Assembly: GCF_009467825.1 (NCBI RefSeq)
Contig: NZ_WIOK01000030.1
Span: 1 to 61,732, forward strand
Direction: 5' to 3'
Length of the DNA stretch: 61,732 nt
Source: Cyclobacterium xiamenense
GTDB taxonomy: Bacteria > Bacteroidota > Bacteroidia > Cytophagales > Cyclobacteriaceae
Each line of letters starts with the position of its first letter. The stretch's first letter is position 1. The notes beneath the pieces were generated by a model. It worked only from the letters and a program-made list of their open reading frames with translations. It searched no databases and was not told where the DNA came from. This document shows positions 34,203 to 44,595 of the stretch, one piece after another. A program made the position numbers and the translations under genes.

Positions 34203-36002
34203 ATGCAACTTCCAATCGCTGTACTGGGCTTCTTTGTTTGCTTTCTGATGTTTTTGTCGACCGAATCTGTCCGTGCGCAGAAAAGCGATTGGCGGGATTT
34301 TGCCAACGGCAAGTCTATCTATGCCAACGGATACATCGACCAGCCCTATGTAGTGGTCTTACCTGACGAAAGCTGGCTTTGTGTGTTCACCACGGGAACC
34401 CTGCATGAGGGGGAAATCGGGCAGCACGTGGTCGCTTCCCGGTCTACAAACCAGGGGGCCAGCTGGTCTGAACCTGTAGCCATCGAACCGGCTTCCGGCC
34501 CAGCAGCCTCTTGGGTCATGCCCTATCAGACGGATTTTGGGCGGGTCTATGCCTTCTACATCTACAACGGCGAGGAAGTGACTACCCTAAACGGAAAGTC
34601 TATCCGAAACGACATGCTGGGTTGGTACTGCTACAAGTATTCCGATGATGGTGGGCAGACCTGGTCAAAACGGTATCGATTGCCAATACGAAAAACCAAT
34701 GTGGACCGTGGCAACGATTGGGGAGGAGACGTGCAAATTATGTGGGGAATCGGCAAGCCGATTTCCTATGCCGGAGGTATGCTGTTTGCCTTCACCAAAT
34801 TGGGGAAATACATGCTTGACCAGGGAGAGGGCTGGTTCGTTTGGAGTGAAAACATTGCCACCGAGCGTGAGGTGGAGAAATTGCACTGGAAACTACTGCC
34901 CGAGGGAGAAGAGGGGCTTCGAAATCCCGCCTTCGGTTCGGTACAGGAAGAGCAAAACGTCGTATCCTTGAACAACGGCGACTTGTACAGCATGTATCGG
35001 ACACGCATGGGATACGCAGCGGATGCCTACAGCCGGGACGGCGGTAAAAGCTGGTCCTTGCCGGAGGTTGCCAGGTATGCCGACGGCCGGAAAATAAAAA
35101 ATCCCCGTGCCTGCCCCCGAATCTGGAAATGCGACAACGGTAAGTACTTGCTCTGGTACCACCACCACAGTGGGGATGATTTTTCGGACCGCAATCCGGC
35201 CTGGATTGCCGGAGGTATTGAGAAAGACGGAAGGATACACTGGTCCCAGCCCGAGATTTTTATTTACGGGGAGGACTTGTCGTACGATACGGGACGCTAC
35301 AGTTACCCGGATCTGATCGAACAGGACGGGGAGTATTGGGTCACCACTACGAATAAGGCGAGTGGTAGATTGATACCCGTGGACGCAGCGTTGCTGGAGG
35401 GGCTCTGGTCTCAACTCGATCCGGGGACTGGCCCGGAACTGCCCGCGCCGGTAGCCGATTTTACGAAGCAGTTCCTCGCTGGTCAGGGGGTGATCCAACT
35501 GAAATCCAGTGACTTCGATCGGGAGGGGCCCCTTTTGGAGGCAGGGAATCCCCGTGGAGGTTTTGCCCTCGAGCTGGAGTTGGTGTTTTCTTCCTTGAAG
35601 CCTGGACAGGTGCTGCTTGATATGCGGGTGGAGAATGGCGACGGGGTTCTGGTGGAATCGGTCGGCTACCGGCAGGTGCAACTAAGCCTCATGGCTGGGG
35701 GCAAGAAAGGCAGTTGGACCTCGGATCCCGGTCAATTAGCCATCGGTTCGTCGCATCGCCTTTCCTTTCTCGTCGACAATGGACCAAAGGTGATTCAAGT
35801 TTTGCTTGATGGCGTCCTAGGTGACGGTGGAGAAAGCCGGCAATACGGCTGGACCCGGTACGATCCCGACCTGGGAACCATCCGCTTACCCGAACGTTGG
35901 GCAGTCAATTCCGGAGTGGTTCGGGCGGTGAAAATCTACAAAAGACCCCTTTCGGTCTCGGAGGCCATGCGTGCACAAGCACAGGCCCTGTCCGGGGAGT
36001 AA
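34203..36002 (+). CDS. Secreted sialidase-fold glycosidase with C-terminal LamG-like domain
   Basis: The product has 599 residues from the ATG at 34203; the frame runs further upstream, but the signal peptide (about 1-25, ending VRAQ) begins here. The propeller (about 30-420) holds three Asp-box-like motifs: STNQGASWS, YSDDGGQTWS and SRDGGKSWS. 'PRIWKCDNGKYLLWYHHHSGD' and 'SYPDLIEQDGEYWVTTT' are typical of sialidase-family proteins found beside sulfatases. The C-terminal 170 residues look like a concanavalin-type carbohydrate domain. True sialidase activity is not certain, since the usual RIP arginine motif is not evident. It converges on the sulfatase gene with 13 bases between stops. Confidence 0.85.
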   Translation: MQLPIAVLGFFVCFLMFLSTESVRAQKSDWRDFANGKSIYANGYIDQPYVVVLPDESWLCVFTTGTLHEGEIGQHVVASRSTNQGASWSEPVAIEPASGPAASWVMPYQTDFGRVYAFYIYNGEEVTTLNGKSIRNDMLGWYCYKYSDDGGQTWSKRYRLPIRKTNVDRGNDWGGDVQIMWGIGKPISYAGGMLFAFTKLGKYMLDQGEGWFVWSENIATEREVEKLHWKLLPEGEEGLRNPAFGSVQEEQNVVSLNNGDLYSMYRTRMGYAADAYSRDGGKSWSLPEVARYADGRKIKNPRACPRIWKCDNGKYLLWYHHHSGDDFSDRNPAWIAGGIEKDGRIHWSQPEIFIYGEDLSYDTGRYSYPDLIEQDGEYWVTTTNKASGRLIPVDAALLEGLWSQLDPGTGPELPAPVADFTKQFLAGQGVIQLKSSDFDREGPLLEAGNPRGGFALELELVFSSLKPGQVLLDMRVENGDGVLVESVGYRQVQLSLMAGGKKGSWTSDPGQLAIGSSHRLSFLVDNGPKVIQVLLDGVLGDGGESRQYGWTRYDPDLGTIRLPERWAVNSGVVRAVKIYKRPLSVSEAMRAQAQALSGE

Positions 36003-36015
36003 ACCGGGCAGACGC

Positions 36016-37440
36016 CTACCAGTCCTTTTTCCAAATGGCCCCTCCCCGGTACCGTTCTCCGACCGGATACCGGGGAGAAGGAGTTACTTCCGATTCCATC
36101 AGTTGCCCGATTTTATCCACCAACTCGGGGTGTTTTCCGGCCAGATTATTCGTTTCCGCCGGATCGGTAGACAGGTCGTAGAGTTCGATCGGCTGATTTT
36201 TTCCTCTCCGAATGCCTTTCCAGTCACCCATCCGGATTGCCTGGTCGTACCGCTCGCGGGTATGGCCGAAATCCCAGTACAGCACCCGGTCACTGTGGGG
36301 AAGCTGCTTGCCCCTTAGCGCCTCGACCTGGGATTGCCCATCCAGTCTTTCCGGTAGGGGTGCACCGGCTAGGGCTGCAAAGGTGGGAAGCATGTCTTGA
36401 AATGCCAGGATCGCCGTCGATTCCCGTCCTGCGGGAATCTGGCTGGGCCAGGAGGCGATAAAGGGGACCCGGATGCCTCCCTCGTACAAGTCCCTCTTGA
36501 AGCCCTTCAGCATGCCATTGGTTTTAAATCCTTTCCAGGTAGCGCTGTGTCCACCATTATCGGAGGTGAAAATGATCAGGGTGTTCTCCCGGATTCCCAG
36601 GGCCTCGAGGAGCGCAATGATTTTCCCAACGTCTTTGTCCAGTCGGTGAATCATGGCGGCGTATTTTTTGGCTCGCTCCGGCCAGTCTTTTTCTGCGTAA
36701 GGGCTGGTGGAAGGGACTGTCAATCCGTGCTCGTCCTCCTCCGTTGCCGAAAAATGCGGCAAGGTATACGCTGCGTACAAAAAGAAGGGTGAATCTGCTG
36801 CCTGCCGAATAAAATTGAGCGCAGCGTTGGTCAGGATATCATGGCTGTAGTGATTTCTCAGAATAGGGTTATCCAGCAGGTGGATTTTCCGTTCGTCGTG
36901 ATCCAGATAGCTGGGGTAATAATAGTGGGCATGGTCTTGATTCAGGTACCCGGTCCAGGTATCAAAGCCCTTCGCCGTTGCTCGCCCGGCTGTCCGGGCA
37001 TCGCCAAGGGACCACTTGCCCACGCCTCCTGTTTGGTAGCCGGCGTCTTTTAGCACCTGTGCCAGGGTGATATCTCCTGAGCGCAGGTAGGTTGGGTAAT
37101 GCGGTACATTATCCCGGGCAACTGTATGGCCGTTGTGTAAGCCTGTCATCAATACGCTTCTGGAGGAAGTACAGACCGGCCCTCCGGCATAGGCCTGCGT
37201 AAAACGGATTCCCTCTGCCGCAAGGGCGTCGATATGGGGTGTTTCAATGTGTTCCTGCCCGTACGGGCCGGTATCCCCGTAGCCCAAATCATCGGCCATG
37301 ATGAAAACGATATTGGGCCGGGCTGCTTTGACGGATTGCCGGGCCTCGGTGGACAGCAGGGCAGCTAGCCACACCCCTACTGTAGCAATGAGCAATGGTA
37401 GCGGCGAAGGCAGGGCACGTGTGAATGGGAAGAGCGGCAT
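36016..37440 (-). CDS. Secreted type I sulfatase
   Basis: The product has 474 residues from the ATG at 37440, chosen because the signal peptide (about 1-35, 'PLLIATVGVWLAALLS') begins there; the upstream frame to 37572 is not protein-like. The S1 domain begins RPNIVFIMADDLGYGDTGPYG. The formylglycine motif is CTSSR with Cys90, followed by SVLMTG; this is a C-x-S-x-R form. 'GGVGKWSLG', 'FFLYAAYTLPHF' and 'IIFTSDNGGHSA' complete the site. Target unknown; the neighbouring sialidase-fold enzyme suggests an extracellular sulfated glycan. Confidence 0.93.
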   Translation of the reverse strand: MPLFPFTRALPSPLPLLIATVGVWLAALLSTEARQSVKAARPNIVFIMADDLGYGDTGPYGQEHIETPHIDALAAEGIRFTQAYAGGPVCTSSRSVLMTGLHNGHTVARDNVPHYPTYLRSGDITLAQVLKDAGYQTGGVGKWSLGDARTAGRATAKGFDTWTGYLNQDHAHYYYPSYLDHDERKIHLLDNPILRNHYSHDILTNAALNFIRQAADSPFFLYAAYTLPHFSATEEDEHGLTVPSTSPYAEKDWPERAKKYAAMIHRLDKDVGKIIALLEALGIRENTLIIFTSDNGGHSATWKGFKTNGMLKGFKRDLYEGGIRVPFIASWPSQIPAGRESTAILAFQDMLPTFAALAGAPLPERLDGQSQVEALRGKQLPHSDRVLYWDFGHTRERYDQAIRMGDWKGIRRGKNQPIELYDLSTDPAETNNLAGKHPELVDKIGQLMESEVTPSPRYPVGERYRGGAIWKKDW

Positions 37441-38184
37441 AGGGTTGTATTTGTTTGAATCAGGCGATTGAGGAAAGGATTGTCCCGTCCTTGGTTCCGC
37501 GATTCCAGTCGAGCCGATCAATCGGCGGGCAAACCGGATCGGAGTTTCCACACCCACAGCATGTGAACGCATTTCGTGCCGGGAAACCAGTGAAATCTCC
37601 TAAAAAACGGAATAATTATTGAATTTTCCCGTAAATGAGCCCATTTTCTGGAACACAACGGAAGAAAGAGACCGTGCAAAAAAAAACAGGCCAGGGGCCA
37701 TCCATCCCGTTTCCTTCAGGAAATAACAGGAAATGAAGCCGATACCCTACCATTTTACGCCCCTTTCTTTTCTGTAAACGGGGAACAAGCGACTGCACTC
37801 CAGAAAAATAAGGCAGCCGCCCGGCTGTGCGGCATCGAATGAAATCCCCCCGGAATCTGTGGAATTCGCCTATTCCCATTTGGTGGCAGGCCCCAGGCGC
37901 AGCCAGATCAATTAGGAGGCAGATGCTGCGGGAGCATGCGGGTATCCTTGTAAGCCCTTTTTGCGAGGCTAAGGCACTTGACCAAATCGGTATATCGTTT
38001 TGCGCAAGGTTGCGCCCTTTTGCTTTTTTGGTACGCTGGCTTCCGGTGAAGGATCCTCTGCATTTTTCTCGGATGTTTGGTGTAAGCTACTGATAACAAA
38101 TAGGTTGACCGATGTTTATTTTATTATCGGATGAAAAGCCAAATAGAATGATTGATTTCTTCGAACATATATCGAAAAAATCAA
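37441..38184. other. Intergenic region, no gene seen
   Basis: About 740 bases. Frames here are short, lack family features and do not begin with plausible signals, so I call none. The last 120 bases are strongly AT-rich and lead into the katG control region. Confidence 0.5.
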
Positions 38185-38216
38185 TGATAATTATTAACTG
38201 ATAGAAATTACCTTTG
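38185..38216 (+). promoter_or_regulatory. katG promoter with Fur/PerR-like box
   Basis: TACCTTTG at 38209-38216 is a perfect -7 element, 35 bases before katG. TGATAAT-T-ATTAACT at 38185-38199 is a 7-1-7 dyad that matches the Fur/PerR-type palindrome TGATAATnATTATCA at 12 of 14 paired positions. It sits where the -33 element should be, so a bound repressor would block RNA polymerase. Confidence 0.45.
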
Positions 38217-38217
38217 A

Positions 38218-40515
<2,298 letters not shown>

Positions 40516-40565
40516 ACTCTATGCAGGTTTTCCGGTTAGGAAAGCAGGCGTGACGGCCATGAATT

Positions 40566-40594
40566 AAGCCAGATCCACGGATCTGGCTTTTTTT
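40566..40594 (+). terminator. Terminator of katG
   Basis: AGCCAGATCC pairs with GGATCTGGCT around a minimal loop and is followed by seven T. Confidence 0.88.
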
Positions 40595-40757
40595 GTTGCG
40601 TCCGATCCCAGCGAGGCGTCTCCGACGATAATTCCCCGGTTCTGTTTTTTCAGCCGTCTTCGAAGAGATAGGCGCCAGGTCCGAGGGCGGCGTTTGCCAG
40701 GGACGAAGCATTGGCTATCGTGCAGCATCCAGGCACTTACTTTTTTCTGATTTTTAT

Positions 40758-40796
40758 TTAGAATTAGTTTAAATAAACAAAACTTTTATATATTTG
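40758..40796 (+). promoter_or_regulatory. Promoter with Fur-like box for the imelysin operon
   Basis: TATATTTG at 40789-40796 is a perfect -7 element. TTAGAAT-T-AGTTTAA at 40758-40772 is a 7-1-7 dyad close to TTAGAATnATTCTAA (12 of 14) and covers the expected -33 region. The leader to the first start codon is about 70 bases. Confidence 0.5.
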
Positions 40797-40870
40797 TCAT
40801 CAGAAAACGCAGGGAGGCGTTTTCGAAACCGAAACCAATATTGTAGATAAACCATTTAAATTAGTACTGA

Positions 40871-42019
40871 ATGAAACGTTTGTTTGATAATCGTTACCTA
40901 ATGCTTACTGCCCTTTTTATACTGGGGCTTGCCTGTTTTTCGTGTGACAATGGGGACGATCCCATTCGTCCGGACTTACAGCTACCTACCACCTATGACG
41001 GCTCGAATTTTTCCACCTCCACTGGCACACAAGCAGCGGTATTGACCCAGCTTTCGTCACTGACCACCGAAATGCAGCGCGGTCGTCAAGGTCAAACGGT
41101 TACCTTAGCAACACTGGAGAGCCTGTACGAAGCGGGAAATCCAAGTGTTGAGACCGTTACCACTACCTATTATGCCGGTCGAATCACCGGTGCCGACGGT
41201 TGGTTGGATGAATTGGCCAAGGCAAGTGGCGGTACGGTGTATACGCCAGGTGAACCCGCGGGACAGGGCGGTACGCTAGGCGGCTATCTGTTTGACGAAA
41301 ATGGCCTGGAACTGGAGCAACTGGTAGAAAAAGGCTTGTTCGGTGCGGCCCTGTACAACCACGCTACTACGCTGCTGTCTCCCCAAATGACTGGCGAGCA
41401 AGTAGATCAGACACTTGCTATTTTTGGTGCTACCCCCGCTTTTTCTAACTCGGGTTCTTCCAACGTTGCTTCGGATGTACGGGACCGCTTCATGGCCAAT
41501 TACGCTGCACGTCGCGACAAAAATGACGGCAACGGCTTGTATTCCCAAATGAAAGCGGCTTTCCTGAAATTGCAGGCTGCTACTGCGGCAGGTCAGGAGT
41601 ACCAGGCAGAAAAAGACGAGGCCATCGCAGAAGTGAAGTTACTTTGGGAAAAGGCCAACGCGGCCACGATCATCAATTACTGCCACTCGGCGATTAGTAA
41701 GTTGAGCGCAACCAATCCATCTCCCGATGATGTGGGCTCAGCCTTGCATTCTTATGGTGAAGCGGTTGGCTTTTTGCACGGCTGGCGGACCATTCCCCAG
41801 GCAGACAAGCGAATTAGCGATGCGCAAATCGATCAATTGCTGGTATTGTTGAATGCACCGCAGGACGGAGTTGCGAGCGCTTACAAATTTGCAACCGACC
41901 CTGTAAATGAATTGCCAAAGCTCACGCAAGTGATTGATCAGCTGCAGACGTTGTATGAATTTAGCACCCAGGATATCGAAGATTTCAAGAAAAACTGGGT
42001 TAGCGAACAAGGGCGCTAG
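40871..42019 (+). CDS. DUF4856 lipoprotein
   Basis: The product has 382 residues. The lipoprotein signal has the lipobox LACFSC (Cys25). The mature part is largely helical, with the DUF4856 features 'LPTTYDGSNFSTSTGT', 'GQGGTLGGYLFDENGLELEQLVEKGLFGAALYNHAT', 'FMANYAARRDKNDG' and 'AISKLSATNPSPDDVGSALHSYGEAVGFLHGWRTIP'. The family occurs with imelysin genes in Bacteroidota and probably shares its helical-bundle fold. I infer a periplasmic or outer-membrane iron-binding or delivery part. First gene of the iron-type operon. A strong hairpin follows its stop. Confidence 0.85.
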   Translation: MKRLFDNRYLMLTALFILGLACFSCDNGDDPIRPDLQLPTTYDGSNFSTSTGTQAAVLTQLSSLTTEMQRGRQGQTVTLATLESLYEAGNPSVETVTTTYYAGRITGADGWLDELAKASGGTVYTPGEPAGQGGTLGGYLFDENGLELEQLVEKGLFGAALYNHATTLLSPQMTGEQVDQTLAIFGATPAFSNSGSSNVASDVRDRFMANYAARRDKNDGNGLYSQMKAAFLKLQAATAAGQEYQAEKDEAIAEVKLLWEKANAATIINYCHSAISKLSATNPSPDDVGSALHSYGEAVGFLHGWRTIPQADKRISDAQIDQLLVLLNAPQDGVASAYKFATDPVNELPKLTQVIDQLQTLYEFSTQDIEDFKKNWVSEQGR

Positions 42020-42032
42020 GCTGTCCCAGGAT

Positions 42033-42068
42033 ACGACTCACCAAACTTTTTCTTTGGTGAGTCGTTTT
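42033..42068 (+). terminator. Terminator-like hairpin inside the imelysin operon
   Basis: ACGACTCACCAAA and TTTGGTGAGTCGT form a perfect 13-bp stem with a 7-base loop, followed by TTTTT. It lies between the DUF4856 and imelysin genes. It may act as a partial terminator or 3' stabiliser giving more of the first transcript. Confidence 0.75.
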
Positions 42069-42102
42069 TGAGTTCCCACGTAGTCAAAATCAAAAATAAA
42101 TT

Positions 42103-43206
42103 ATGAACCGACGATTCTACTCAACCGCTCTGCTCCTGGCATTATTGGTTGGTTTCTTCGCTTGTGAAGAGGGTGAGACACCGATACAGAATAGCTTCGA
42201 TCGAGGCGAGATGTTGGAAAACATGGCTCAGAACCTGATTATCCCTGCCTACACCGACTTGCAGACGCGCGTTGGTGCCCTGGAAAGCAGTGCCGAGAGC
42301 TTTACACAAAATCCCGATGTGAATTCCCTGCAGTCCTTACAAGCTGCCTGGGAGGCAGCGTATTCCTCCTGGCAATACGCTAATGCCTACAACTTCGGCC
42401 CAGCGGGAGAAGAGGGTATCCGCAGGTCCTTGCTAGAGGAAGTAGGCACCTTTCCCGTCTCTGAGGAAAAAATCGAAAACGCCATTACAGGCACAGCCAA
42501 TTTCAATGATTTTAACCGGGATGCCCGGGGTTTTCTGGCGGTGGAATACCTGATTTTTGAAACAGGAAATTCGAATGCAACCGTGGTAGAAGCCTTTGCC
42601 TCCCAAAACAGGAAAGACTTCCTACTAGGCGCTGTGGCCGATATTGAAAGACGGGTGACCGAGGTGCTTTCGGCATGGAACAGCGGCTATGCTTCCGAAT
42701 TTACACAAAATCGTGGTACGGATGTGGGAAGCAGTACCTCCATGCTGTACAACGAGTTTGTAAAAAGCTTTGAAAGTGCAAAAAATTTCAAGCTGGGTTT
42801 GCCTTTGGGCAGAAGACCGGGCCAAACGCAAGCAGAACCACAGTTGGTGGAGGCCTGGTATTCCGGCACTTCCACCACCATGCTGAAAGAACACCTGCAA
42901 GCCATCGAGCGAATCTGGCAAGGACGTGGCGGACAGGGGCAAAATGGCCCCGGATTCCGGGAGTACCTGCAATCGGTGGAAGGAGGGGCGGCGCTTATTG
43001 AGGCCACCGAGGCACAGATGACAGCGGTAAAGGCTGCACTGGAAGCGTTGCCGGATTCCCCACCCCTCTCGGAGCAAATTCAGCTAGCACCGGAACCTGC
43101 CGATCGACTCCATACGGAACTCCAGAAACAGACCCGCTTTTACAAAAGCGATATGTCCTCCCTGCTAGGGATTTCCATTACGTTCAGTAGTGGGGATGGA
43201 GACTAA
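42103..43206 (+). CDS. Imelysin-family lipoprotein
   Basis: The product has 367 residues. The lipobox is FFAC (Cys21). Two four-helix-bundle halves of the imelysin/EfeO-like fold are visible: 'LQSLQAAWEAAYSSWQYANAYNFGPAGEE' and 'EAWYSGTSTTMLKEHLQAIERIWQG'. The family motif GxHxxE is seen as GFLAVEYLIF, with Leu at the His place, so metal binding may differ from the insulin-cleaving/IrpA type. Imelysins are surface or periplasmic proteins tied to iron uptake. Second gene of the operon, 27 bases before the HTTM frame. Confidence 0.9.
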   Translation: MNRRFYSTALLLALLVGFFACEEGETPIQNSFDRGEMLENMAQNLIIPAYTDLQTRVGALESSAESFTQNPDVNSLQSLQAAWEAAYSSWQYANAYNFGPAGEEGIRRSLLEEVGTFPVSEEKIENAITGTANFNDFNRDARGFLAVEYLIFETGNSNATVVEAFASQNRKDFLLGAVADIERRVTEVLSAWNSGYASEFTQNRGTDVGSSTSMLYNEFVKSFESAKNFKLGLPLGRRPGQTQAEPQLVEAWYSGTSTTMLKEHLQAIERIWQGRGGQGQNGPGFREYLQSVEGGAALIEATEAQMTAVKAALEALPDSPPLSEQIQLAPEPADRLHTELQKQTRFYKSDMSSLLGISITFSSGDGD

Positions 43207-43233
43207 GGGAAAAAAATTCGAAATGTCAATTGA

Positions 43234-44595
43234 TTGCTTCTTGTGCTGACAGGTACTTTCCTTGCTAATTTCCTGGCTTCTATACGCATAGAAGTCCTCT
43301 CAAACAAATTGAGGGAGCGCGTTCGAGCGACTCCCTTTTCTGTCTTTCGGGGGGTTTTTGGTCTGCTAATGGCCTTTGGTGCCGCACGCTTTATGTGGCT
43401 GGGCTGGATCGAAGACCATTATTCCGATCCGATCGTTCACTTTCATTATTGGGGTTTTGGATGGGTGGAACCCTTCTCGGCGGAGATCCTTTATGCGATC
43501 CACTGGGTGATGCTGCTGGCGGCTTTTGGTGTAATGCTTGGGACGCGGTGGCTGTACCGGCTTTCGGCGCTGACCTTGTTCCTAACCTTTACGTATACCG
43601 AACTTATCGACCTCACCTACTACCTCAATCATTACTACTATGTAAGTATTGTGTGTGCCCTGCTCTGCATCGTGCCCTCGCCTCCGTCCCTGTGGGACCG
43701 GGAAGCACGCATTCCCCGCTGGGTTTTGGTCGTTTTTAAGTTTCAGATTGCCATCGTTTATATCTATGCAGGACTTGCCAAAATCAACTACGATTGGCTC
43801 GTTCTGGCATTGCCGCTGAAAATCTGGCTTCCTGCGCACGATACCGTGCCGGTACTGGGTCCCCTTTTCGCCTGGTCGGTGACGGCCTATATTTTTTCCT
43901 GGTTTGGGATGCTGTACGATTGCCTTATCGTGTTTTTCCTGCTCTATAAGCCTACCCGAATTTGGGCCTACCTCACGGTTATTGCCTTTCATTCCCTTAC
44001 GGGGCTGCTCTTTCAGATTGGAATTTTCCCACTGGTGATGATGGGAGGTACCTTGATTTTCTTTGATTTTGAAAGGCGTCCACAACTCGCCCTTGCCCCA
44101 AAAGCTCCGGTCCGGCCCAGAGAGCGCGTACTGGCCGCCGTTTTGCTGCTTCACTTCGCTTTCCAGCTGATTTTTCCCTGGCGGTACCTGCTGTACGAGG
44201 GGAATGTATTCTGGACGGAACAAGGGTACCGGTTTGGCTGGCGCGTCATGCTCATGGAGAAAGCGGGTACCGCCACATTTTATGTTAAGGATAGCCAAAC
44301 AGGCCGGGAGGGCGTCGTCGATAACCGGGAATTTTTAAACCCCCATCAGGAAAAACAAATGGCCATGCAGCCGGATATGATTCTTCAATTTGCCCATTTT
44401 CTCGGTACACACTATGCCGAGAAAGGGGTTCAGGACCCGCAGGTGCGTGCGGAAGTCTATGTCACCCTCAACGCGCGTCCGAGCCGTTTACTCATCGACC
44501 CAACCGTTGACCTAATGAAGGAAACCGATTCCTTTCGACCCAAAACCTGGATAGTACCCTTTGAAAACAATGCAGAAAATGCCCTATCGCAGTAA
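43234..44595 (+). CDS. HTTM protein, vitamin K-dependent gamma-carboxylase homologue
   Basis: The product has up to 453 residues. A multi-pass membrane domain with about nine helices (about 35-300) is followed by a soluble C-terminal part (about 315-453). It matches the HTTM family, the bacterial relatives of gamma-glutamyl carboxylase. Numbering from TTG 43234, His133 in YYLNHYYYVSI lines up with His160 of human GGCX, and Lys183 in VYIYAGLAKINYDWL with the catalytic Lys218. No ATG lies before the first membrane helix; the start is TTG 43234, a later TTG, or lost by a frameshift. Substrate unknown. It lies between imelysin and the TonB receptor. Confidence 0.85.
   Translation: MLLVLTGTFLANFLASIRIEVLSNKLRERVRATPFSVFRGVFGLLMAFGAARFMWLGWIEDHYSDPIVHFHYWGFGWVEPFSAEILYAIHWVMLLAAFGVMLGTRWLYRLSALTLFLTFTYTELIDLTYYLNHYYYVSIVCALLCIVPSPPSLWDREARIPRWVLVVFKFQIAIVYIYAGLAKINYDWLVLALPLKIWLPAHDTVPVLGPLFAWSVTAYIFSWFGMLYDCLIVFFLLYKPTRIWAYLTVIAFHSLTGLLFQIGIFPLVMMGGTLIFFDFERRPQLALAPKAPVRPRERVLAAVLLLHFAFQLIFPWRYLLYEGNVFWTEQGYRFGWRVMLMEKAGTATFYVKDSQTGREGVVDNREFLNPHQEKQMAMQPDMILQFAHFLGTHYAEKGVQDPQVRAEVYVTLNARPSRLLIDPTVDLMKETDSFRPKTWIVPFENNAENALSQ

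Noticed and set aside
37616-37879. Minus-strand frame of 87 codons in the katG upstream region
   Set aside because: No signal, domain or codon pattern; AT-rich control DNA is a better reading.
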